Positions 58,359-64,000 of a DNA stretch of 64,000 nucleotides are shown one piece after another (position 1 is the first letter of the stretch; every line of letters starts with the position of its first letter). A program made the translations under genes and the position numbers. The stretch covers positions 87,546 to 151,545 of the forward strand of contig NZ_JAGTUK010000004.1 in assembly GCF_018224615.1 (NCBI RefSeq), written 5' to 3'. The notes below the pieces were generated by a model that searched no databases, was not told the origin of the DNA, and saw only the letters and a list, made by a program, of their open reading frames with translations. Source of the stretch: Microbacterium paraoxydans (GTDB taxonomy: Bacteria > Actinomycetota > Actinomycetes > Actinomycetales > Microbacteriaceae).

Positions 58359-59923
58359 GCTGTTGCTTTCTGGGTCGCGGAGGTCATGCTGCGCATGAGG
58401 TCCTCGGGGGTCGCCTGGTCGGCCGGGATGCAGTCGGTGACCCGGCCCTCGAACACGGTGTAGATCCGGTCGGAGATGCCGAGCAGCTCGGGCAGCTCGC
58501 TGGAGATCACGATGACGCCCTTGCCCTGTGCGGCGAGCTGGTTGATGATCGCGTAGATCTCGTACTTCGCGCCGACGTCGATGCCGCGGGTGGGCTCGTC
58601 GAGGATCAGCAGGTCGGGGTCGGTGAACATCCACTTGGCCAGCACGACCTTCTGCTGGTTGCCGCCGGACAGCTTGCCGACGCCCTCCTCGACCGAGGGG
58701 GTCTTGATGCGCAGCGCCTTGCGGTACTGCTCCGCGACCGCGAACTCCTCGCGCGCGTCGACCACGCCGTTGTGCGCGATCTTCGACAGCTTCGCCGCCA
58801 CGATCGACCGCTTGATGGTGTCGAGCAGGTTGAGCCCCAGCACCTTGCGGTCTTCGCTCACGTAGGCCAGCCCGTGCTTGATGGCGGCGGCCACGTCGGG
58901 CAGCTCGATCTCCTGCCCGTCCTTCACGAGCGTGCCGGAGAGGAACGTGCCATAGGAGCGGCCGAAGATGCTCATCGCCAGCTCGGTGCGCCCCGCGCCC
59001 ATGAGCCCGGCGATGCCGACGACCTCGCCACGGCGGACGTTGAGGTTCGACCCCTTGACCACCATCCGCTCGGGGACGGTCGGGTGCTGCACCCACCAGT
59101 CCTTGACCTCGAAGAACACCTCGCCGATCTCGGGCGTGCGGTCGGGGTAACGGCTTTCCAGCGAGCGGCCGACCATGCCGCGGATGATGCGGTCCTCGTT
59201 GATCTCGCCGCGGGAGATGTCGAGCGTCTCGACCGTGCGGCCGTCGCGGATGATCGTGATCTCGTCGGCGATCTGCTCGATCTCGTTGAGCTTGTGGCTG
59301 ATCATGATCGACGCGATGCCCTTGGCCTTCAGACCGAGGATGAGGTCGAGCAGGTGCTGCGAGTCGTTCTCGTTCAGCGCCGCGGTGGGCTCGTCGAGGA
59401 TCAGCAGCTTGACGTCCTTGTTGAGCGCCTTGGCGATCTCGATCAGCTGCTGCTTGCCGACGCCGAGCGTCTTGATCGGCACGTCGGGGTCTTCGTTGAG
59501 GCCGACGCGGGCGAGCAGCTCGATCGCGCGCTGCTTCTGCGCCTGCCAGTCGATGCGGCCGAAGCGGCGGATCTCGTTGCCGAGGAAGATGTTCTCCGTG
59601 ACCGACAGCTCGGGGATGAGCGCGAGCTCCTGGTGGATGATGACGATCCCCGCCTGCTCGCTCGCGGCGATGTCCTTGAAGCGCTGCTCCTCGCCGTACA
59701 ACAGGATCTCCCCGTCGTAGCTGCCGTAGGGGTAGACGCCGGAGAGCACCTTCATCAGGGTCGACTTCCCGGCACCGTTCTCGCCGCAGATCGCGTGGAT
59801 CTCTCCGGGGCGGACGGTGATCGAGACGTCGGCGAGTGCTTTGACTCCGGGGAACTCCTTGGTGATGCTGCGCATCTCCAAGATCGGACCTGAGACGGTC
59901 GGCAACGTTGCTGTGGTGCTCAC
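58355..59923 (-). CDS. gguA: Sugar ABC transporter ATP-binding protein, GguA/MmsA-like
   Basis: A 522-residue tandem ATPase. Domain 1: [39 protein letters not shown]; domain 2: degenerate P-loop [41 protein letters not shown] at 59923 is preferred: GAGGAAG lies four bases upstream and the longer frame from 59968 crosses the operator. First gene of the operon; a 16-base dyad lies 32 bases upstream and overlaps the expected transcription start. Confidence 0.92.
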   Translation of the reverse strand: MSTTATLPTVSGPILEMRSITKEFPGVKALADVSITVRPGEIHAICGENGAGKSTLMKVLSGVYPYGSYDGEILLYGEEQRFKDIAASEQAGIVIIHQELALIPELSVTENIFLGNEIRRFGRIDWQAQKQRAIELLARVGLNEDPDVPIKTLGVGKQQLIEIAKALNKDVKLLILDEPTAALNENDSQHLLDLILGLKAKGIASIMISHKLNEIEQIADEITIIRDGRTVETLDISRGEINEDRIIRGMVGRSLESRYPDRTPEIGEVFFEVKDWWVQHPTVPERMVVKGSNLNVRRGEVVGIAGLMGAGRTELAMSIFGRSYGTFLSGTLVKDGQEIELPDVAAAIKHGLAYVSEDRKVLGLNLLDTIKRSIVAAKLSKIAHNGVVDAREEFAVAEQYRKALRIKTPSVEEGVGKLSGGNQQKVVLAKWMFTDPDLLILDEPTRGIDVGAKYEIYAIINQLAAQGKGVIVISSELPELLGISDRIYTVFEGRVTDCIPADQATPEDLMRSMTSATQKATA

Positions 59924-59954
59924 GGATCTTCCTCGCGACGTGCGGTCACCTTCG

Positions 59955-59970
59955 ATGTGACCGTTCACAT
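59955..59970. promoter_or_regulatory. LacI-type operator upstream of gguA
   Basis: ATGTGACCGTTCACAT has perfect 6-base arms ATGTGA/TCACAT around CCGT, and lies 8 bases past the -10 box, over the start of transcription. The minus-strand reading (TGTGAACGGTCACATCG) nearly repeats the site at 61196-61212, upstream of the lacI-type gene. Confidence 0.7.
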
Positions 59971-59978
59971 GGGATTAC

Positions 59979-60007
59979 ATCGTCGTCTTCGAAGGGGGCG
60001 CTGTCAA
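59979..60007 (-). promoter_or_regulatory. Promoter of the ggu/chvE operon
   Basis: On the minus strand TTGACA (60007-60002), 17 bases, GACGAT (59984-59979). This is the best -35 in the window. The operator follows directly, so repressor binding would block initiation. Confidence 0.6.
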
Positions 60008-60086
60008 GTCGGCGCGGGCATTCCGTTTCGCGACCGTGACCTGGCCGCGAGCCACACGATCACGCGCGTCCAGGCCGCACCACGGA

Positions 60087-60100
60087 TCGAAAGGTTTCGA
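60087..60100. promoter_or_regulatory. Extra dyad TCGAAAGGTTTCGA
   Basis: Two perfect 6-base arms TCGAAA/TTTCGA around GG, upstream of the ggu promoter. It resembles LacI-family operators generally but not the two sites assigned to this regulator, so another factor may bind. Confidence 0.35.
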
Positions 60101-60114
60101 CGCGGACGGCCCCG

Positions 60115-60136
60115 CGCCGGTCGGAGCGGACCGGCG
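60115..60136 (-). terminator. Hairpin after the lacI-type gene
   Basis: CGCCGGTC (60115-60122) and GACCGGCG (60129-60136) form a perfect 8-bp stem, 31 bases beyond the stop codon of the regulator gene. Confidence 0.5.
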
Positions 60137-60166
60137 GCCGCCCCTCGCCGACACGCCCGGCTCGGC

Positions 60167-61180
60167 TCAGCGCGCGGCGGCGGACTCGCGCGCCCGCAGC
60201 AGCGTCTGCAGCGCGCCGAACGTGGGGGGCTCCTCGCCGCGGATCTGCGCCAGCAGGATGCGCACGGCGCGGCGGCCCAGTTCCGGGAAGTCCTGGTGAA
60301 CGGTGCTCAGCGTCGGCGCCACGTGGGCCGCCACCGGGATGTCGTCGAACCCGATCACGCTGACATCGTGCGGCACCCGCACGCCCGCGTCGCGGAAACC
60401 GTGCATCAGCCCGATCGCCATCAGGTCGTTGGCCGCGAACACCGCCGTGAAGTCGCGCCGGCGCGACAGCTCCTTGCCCGCGAAGTACCCGAAGTCCGCC
60501 GTCCAGTCGCCGCGGATCGGCGGGAACGTGGGCAGATCGGCATCGCGCAGGGCGTCGAGGTACCCGCGCATGCGCGACTCCGCCTCGATCCAGTCCTGCG
60601 GCCCCGCCAGGTGCAGGATGTCGCTGTGCCCGAGCGTGATCAGGTGCTCCGTCGCAGCCTTGGCGCCCGCGACCTGATCCGCCGACAGGCTCACGCCGTC
60701 CGACCCCGAGGCCGTCTGCAGCGTGACGAACGGCATCGCGCCGGACATGCCGCGCAGGACATGGAACACGCGTACCTGCGGCGCCAGCACCACGATCCCG
60801 TCGACCTGCTCCCGCTCCAGCTGTCGCACGGCGTTGCCGATGGCCTCCGGCGTGGTCGCGGGGAGGTTGAGCGTCGAGACCGAGTACCCCTCCTCACGCG
60901 CCGCGTCCTCGATGCCCGCGATGGACGAGGTGGGCCCGAACTCGCCGATCGTGGCCGACAGGATGCCCAGCATGTTCGACTTGCTCGTCACCAGGGCGCG
61001 CGCCGCGAGGTTCGGCCGGTAGTCGAGCACGGCGATCGCGTCGAGCACCTTCGCCTTGGTCTCGGGCCGGATGCTCGGGTGATCGTTGAGCACGCGCGAC
61101 ACCGTCTGGTGCGACACCCCGGCCAGCCGGGCCACATCGCGGATGCTCGGCAGGCGGGCACGCTCGGAGGACGTGGACAT
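60167..61180 (-). CDS. LacI-family transcriptional regulator of the sugar importer
   Basis: A 337-residue repressor. DNA-binding HTH: PSIRDVARLAGVSHQTVSRVLND (cited in part; VSRVLN is the hinge-side signature), hinge helix near LAARALVTSKS, then a periplasmic-binding-like ligand domain (about 65-337) with VFAANDLMAIGLM and VSVIGFDDIPVAAHVAPTLSTV. ATG at 61180 is taken because GGAGG is five bases plus one codon upstream; a GTG at 61183 is only two bases from it. It lies just upstream of the ggu/chvE operon on the same strand. Matching dyads before both suggest it represses the operon and itself. Confidence 0.9.
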   Translation of the reverse strand: MSTSSERARLPSIRDVARLAGVSHQTVSRVLNDHPSIRPETKAKVLDAIAVLDYRPNLAARALVTSKSNMLGILSATIGEFGPTSSIAGIEDAAREEGYSVSTLNLPATTPEAIGNAVRQLEREQVDGIVVLAPQVRVFHVLRGMSGAMPFVTLQTASGSDGVSLSADQVAGAKAATEHLITLGHSDILHLAGPQDWIEAESRMRGYLDALRDADLPTFPPIRGDWTADFGYFAGKELSRRRDFTAVFAANDLMAIGLMHGFRDAGVRVPHDVSVIGFDDIPVAAHVAPTLSTVHQDFPELGRRAVRILLAQIRGEEPPTFGALQTLLRARESAAAR

Positions 61181-61195
61181 CACTGCCTCCTCGCG

Positions 61196-61209
61196 TGTGC
61201 ACGGTCACA
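61196..61209. promoter_or_regulatory. LacI-type operator in front of its own gene
   Basis: TGTGCACGGTCACA matches TGTGNACGGTCACATCG with the minus-strand reading of the gguA operator. It lies between the -10 (CATAAT, 61225-61220) and the gene, a position for autoregulation. Confidence 0.6.
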
Positions 61210-61219
61210 TCGTCACTTC

Positions 61220-61225
61220 ATTATG
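61220..61225 (-). promoter_or_regulatory. -10 box CATAAT of the lacI-type gene
   Basis: CATAAT on the minus strand, five of six matches to TATAAT, 40 bases before the ATG at 61180 and just upstream of the operator. Confidence 0.45.
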
Positions 61226-61290
61226 ACCGCCGAGGGCGCGCCGTGCATCCCGCGGCCGCGCCGGCCGGGGGTGGGGCTGACGCGACCGTG

Positions 61291-62223
61291 TCAGCCGACG
61301 ATGCGCGCACCGGGGACCGGCCCGTGCACGTGTAGCGGGTCGAAGCCGTCGTCGCGCAGGCTGTTCTGCACCTTCTGTGCGGTCTCCGGATCGGGGCACA
61401 GCAGCGCCACCGTGGGCCCCGAACCCGAGACGATCCCGCGCAGCGCGCCCGCCGCGACCCCGCGGTCGATCGTGTCGGCCAGATCGGGCCGCTCGTGCAG
61501 TGCCGCCGACTGGAGGTCGTTGTGCAGCGCCTCCGCGAGCTGCCGCGAGTCGCCCGTGCGCAGCGCCTGCAGCACCGGGATCGGCACGTCGAGCGACAGG
61601 GGCGGGTCGTCTGCGAGCGCCCCCTCCTCCTCCCGCAGCAGGTCGAGCCGCTCGTACACCACCGGCGTCGACAGGCCCTGCTCACTCGTCACCAGCAGCC
61701 AGTCGAAGCGTCCCCGCGCGAGGGCGGGGTTCAACTGGTCCCCGCGTCCCGTGCCCACCGCCGTGCCGCCGTGCAGCGCGAACGGCACGTCCGCCCCGAG
61801 GCGCGCCGCCAGGTCGTGCAACCGCGCGGGAGACAGGCCGGTCCCCCACAGTGCGTCGCACGCGACCAGAGCCGCCGCGGCATCCGCAGAGCCGCCCCCC
61901 ATGCCTCCCGCCACCGGCACGCTCTTGCGCACCTCGAGCGCGACGCCGCCGCGGTGCTCGGTCGCCGCGGCGAGCAGCTTCGCGGCGCGCATCGCGAGGT
62001 TGCGGTCGTCGAGCGGCACGGAGCCGTCGTCCTCGACCCCCGACACCGTGAGCGAGAAGTCGTCCGCCGGGCGCGCGATCACGTCCTCGTACAGCGACAC
62101 CGCCTGGAACACGGTCGCGAGCGCATGGTAGCCGTCGTCGTGGCGGCCGCCGACCCCCAGGTAGACGTTGATCTTCCCCGGCGCGCGCACGTGCACGGAT
62201 CCGGCGGCCGAGGCGAGGCTCAT
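61291..62223 (-). CDS. ispE: 4-diphosphocytidyl-2-C-methyl-D-erythritol kinase
   Basis: A 310-residue GHMP kinase of the MEP isoprenoid pathway. VRAPGKINVYLGVGGRHDDGYHALATVFQAV is the N-terminal motif (cited in part), PVAGGMGGGSADAAAAL the ATP-binding GHMP loop and GIVSGSGPTVALLC the C-terminal motif. ATG at 62223 begins 7 bases after the stop of the upstream aldo/keto reductase gene. In many actinobacteria ispE is followed by an ABC-F gene; here it is followed by the sugar regulator. Confidence 0.95.
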   Translation of the reverse strand: MSLASAAGSVHVRAPGKINVYLGVGGRHDDGYHALATVFQAVSLYEDVIARPADDFSLTVSGVEDDGSVPLDDRNLAMRAAKLLAAATEHRGGVALEVRKSVPVAGGMGGGSADAAAALVACDALWGTGLSPARLHDLAARLGADVPFALHGGTAVGTGRGDQLNPALARGRFDWLLVTSEQGLSTPVVYERLDLLREEEGALADDPPLSLDVPIPVLQALRTGDSRQLAEALHNDLQSAALHERPDLADTIDRGVAAGALRGIVSGSGPTVALLCPDPETAQKVQNSLRDDGFDPLHVHGPVPGARIVG

Positions 62224-62230
62224 GTCCGGG

Positions 62231-63298
62231 TCACAGATCCGACGAGGTGGCCCAGAGGTTCACGTCGATCCCTCCGGAGAGCTCGTCGATGCGGGCGAGC
62301 TCCTCCGCGGTGAACTCGGGACCGTCGAGCGCCGCGAGGTTCTCGTCGAGCTGCTCGGGGCGGGAGGCGCCGATCAGCGCCGACGCCACGACGGGCGTGC
62401 GCAGCGTCCACTGCAGCGCCAGCTGCGCGAGCGACTGCCCACGGCCCTTCGCCACGTCGTTCAGCGCCCGCAGCGTCTGCACGGCCTCGTCGCTCAGCTT
62501 CCCCTTCGGGAGCGAACCGCGCTGCTGCGCACGGTCGGCCGTGCCGTCGCTCAGATACTTGTCGGTGAGCAGGCCCTGCGCGAGCGGGGTGAAGGCGATC
62601 GCGCCGAGGCCCGATTCCTCCAGCGTCTGCGTGAGCCCATCCTCGATCCAGCGGTTGAGGATCGAGTAGGCGGGCTGGTGGATCACCAGCGGGGTGCCGA
62701 GCTCGCGCGCCACGGCCACCGCCTCGGCGGTGCGCTCGGCGCTGTACGACGAGATGCCCACGTAGAGCGCCTTGCCCTGCCGCACGAGCGTGTCGAGCGC
62801 GGCGACCGTCTCGGCGACCGGGGTGACCGGGTCGACGCGGTGGGAGTAGAAGATGTCGACGTAGTCGAGCCCCATGCGCGTGAGCGACTGCTCGGCGCTG
62901 GCCAGGATGTACTTGCGGCTCGCGTAGTCGCCGTAGGGCCCCGGCCACATGTCCCAGCCCGCCTTGGACGAGATGATGAGCTCGTCGCGGTACGGGCGGA
63001 AGTCCTCCGCGAAGATGCGGCCGAAGTTCTTCTCGGCGGAGCCGTAGGGCGGACCGTAGTTGTTCGCCAGGTCGAAATGCGTGATGCCCCCGTCGAACGC
63101 GTGGCGCAGCAGCGCGCGCTGGTTGTCGAGCGGGATGTTGTCGCCGAAGTTCCACCACAGGCCCAGCGAGATCGGCGGCAGGTACAGCCCGGACGACCCC
63201 ACCTGGCGGTAGTCGAACCGTCCGTAGCGGCCCTCGTCGGCGGCATACGGGCGGTGGAGCTCGGGAACATCGGGACGGAAGCGGGGGGAGTCGGTCAC
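62231..63298 (-). CDS. Aldo/keto reductase, YghZ/glyceraldehyde-3-phosphate reductase-like
   Basis: A 355-residue NADPH-dependent reductase with the AKR barrel. GGITHFDLANNYGPPYGSAE holds the catalytic Asp and Tyr, SSKAGWDMWPGPYGDYASRKYI the Lys and the W/P-rich stretch characteristic of the YghZ group, and FYSHRVDP the His. YghZ reduces L-glyceraldehyde 3-phosphate and methylglyoxal. Start GTG at 63298 with TAATCT and six bases before it, i.e. leaderless. Probably one transcript with ispE. Confidence 0.88.
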   Translation of the reverse strand: MTDSPRFRPDVPELHRPYAADEGRYGRFDYRQVGSSGLYLPPISLGLWWNFGDNIPLDNQRALLRHAFDGGITHFDLANNYGPPYGSAEKNFGRIFAEDFRPYRDELIISSKAGWDMWPGPYGDYASRKYILASAEQSLTRMGLDYVDIFYSHRVDPVTPVAETVAALDTLVRQGKALYVGISSYSAERTAEAVAVARELGTPLVIHQPAYSILNRWIEDGLTQTLEESGLGAIAFTPLAQGLLTDKYLSDGTADRAQQRGSLPKGKLSDEAVQTLRALNDVAKGRGQSLAQLALQWTLRTPVVASALIGASRPEQLDENLAALDGPEFTAEELARIDELSGGIDVNLWATSSDL

Positions 63299-63304
63299 GG
63301 TGCC

Positions 63305-63310
63305 AGATTA
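63305..63310 (-). promoter_or_regulatory. -10 box TAATCT, leaderless aldo/keto reductase gene
   Basis: Exactly six bases separate TAATCT from the GTG at 63298. Confidence 0.5.
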
Positions 63311-63352
63311 CCGGGCGGTGCGACGCCACGGGCATCTCCGGGTTTCGTCGCC

Positions 63353-63404
63353 TACACTCATGCCGCTCGGACGCCGCGGGGCAGTGACAACTGGCCGTCC
63401 GAGC
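63353..63404 (+). promoter_or_regulatory. Promoter and leader hairpin of the carbonic anhydrase gene
   Basis: TACACT (63353-63358) is a candidate -10, giving a leader of about 140 bases. GCTCGGACG (63365-63373) and CGTCCGAGC (63396-63404) form a perfect 9-bp stem near its 5' end. A 49-codon frame from 63360 ends in the ATGA that overlaps the carbonic anhydrase start, but its ATG lies too close to the -10 to be leaderless. Confidence 0.35.
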
Positions 63405-63505
63405 GCTCCCGCAGTTCACCAGGGCCTCGGCCCGACGGTGTCGCGGTGTGGCGCGCGGCGATCCGCTGTGCCTGCACCGCGCGCCGCACTCTCCGAAGGA
63501 ACATC

Positions 63506-64000
63506 ATGAAGATCCGCCCCGCTCTCGCCCTGTCCGCCGCCGCCCTCGCGGTCGGTGCCCTCGCCGGGTGTGCCCCGGCCGCCACGAAACCGGCCGCGTC
63601 CGCGTCGTCCGCCTCCCCCTCCCCCGGCTCCTCCGCCCACGCCGACTGGTCGTACCGCGGTGCCAACGGCCCGGAGCACTGGGGGGCGTTCGGCGCCGCG
63701 TGCGAGAACGTCGACAGCTCCCACGAGTCGCCCATCGCGATCGACACGTCGAGCGTGCAGACCGGCACCGCCGACCAGAGGGTCGTGACGCACTACACCG
63801 CCGCGGCGTTCGACATCGAGAACAACGGCCACACGATCGAGGCGATCCCCGAGGACACGGCGGCCAACTCGGTCGAGGTCGACGGGAAGAGGTACGACCT
63901 GCAGCAGTTCCACCTGCACGCGAGCAGCGAGCACACGATCGACGGGCGCACCGCTCCCGCCGAGCTGCACCTGGTGCACAAGGCCGACGACGGCTCGATG
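63506..64000 (+). CDS. Alpha-type carbonic anhydrase lipoprotein (3' end outside window)
   Basis: 165 codons are visible. Signal peptide with lipobox LAGC (Cys22), an Ala/Ser/Pro linker (to about 47), then an alpha carbonic anhydrase: WSYRGANGPEHWG, ESPIAIDTS, and QQFHLHASSEHTIDG with the first two zinc His, followed by AELHLVHK with the third. It hydrates CO2 to bicarbonate outside the membrane. AAGGAACATC precedes the ATG at 63506. The rest of the domain lies beyond the right edge, so completeness cannot be judged. Confidence 0.9.
   Translation, partial: MKIRPALALSAAALAVGALAGCAPAATKPAASASSASPSPGSSAHADWSYRGANGPEHWGAFGAACENVDSSHESPIAIDTSSVQTGTADQRVVTHYTAAAFDIENNGHTIEAIPEDTAANSVEVDGKRYDLQQFHLHASSEHTIDGRTAPAELHLVHKADDGSM

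Noticed and set aside
1-64000. CRISPR arrays, insertion sequences, prophage, integrative element
   Set aside because: No evenly spaced repeats, transposase or integrase motifs, att-like duplications around the tRNA or composition break were seen by eye.

Overview
The window is 64 kb of chromosomal DNA from a high-GC Gram-positive actinobacterium, most likely a Microbacterium-like member of the Microbacteriaceae. This rests on the very high GC, heavy GTG start use, TANNNT -10 boxes placed for leaderless transcripts, a tRNA-Gln/glmU/prs block and the gene types present; no marker gene such as 16S rRNA is available to confirm it. Coding density is high, no gap exceeds 300 bases, and I see no insertion sequence, prophage, integron or CRISPR array. 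Most of it is ordinary core or semi-core chromosome.

Left part (1-20 kb): a PTS regulator of the MtlR type (cut by the left edge) is divergent from a tightly overlapping mannitol operon that carries its own phosphorelay (orphan EIIB, HPr, EI, EIICB, EIIA, mannitol-1-phosphate dehydrogenase). An FMO-like monooxygenase and a membrane-anchored hydrolase follow. On the minus strand a long nucleoside uptake and salvage operon runs from 19.7 to 9.5 kb: BMP-type lipoprotein, ATPase, two permeases, cytidine deaminase, thymidine phosphorylase, adenosine deaminase, then a polysaccharide deacetylase and a PfkB kinase.

Middle (20-44 kb): a GDP-mannose type sugar nucleotidyltransferase; the sdhCDAB operon; housekeeping genes (yihY-like, exonuclease III, trpS, pth, rplY); a gluconate/pentose phosphate group (gntK, a 2-hydroxyacid dehydrogenase, gnd); a two-component system; and, converging on it, a three-gene unit encoding an FMN-binding lipoprotein, an ApbE flavin transferase and an RnfD/NqrB-like membrane domain fused to an FAD/NAD(P)H reductase. 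I read that unit as a flavin-based transmembrane electron export system. prs, glmU and tRNA-Gln(UUG) come next.

Right part (44-64 kb): GNAT/MarR, an Rrf2 regulator facing an NAD(P)-binding reductase, a pseudouridine synthase, a methionine ABC importer (metQNI), an Na+/H+ antiporter, an ABC-F ATPase, a Cmx/CmrA-type chloramphenicol efflux gene that is frameshifted and preceded by a leaderless upstream reading frame with alternative hairpins, a ChvE/Ggu-type sugar ABC importer with its LacI regulator and matching operators, ispE, an aldo/keto reductase, and a carbonic anhydrase lipoprotein cut by the right edge.

The strongest leads are the flavin electron-transfer unit, the candidate translational attenuator before the broken cmx-like gene, the near-zero spacing of tRNA-Gln and glmU, and a recurrent exact 6-nt spacing between -10 box and start codon at ten or more genes.
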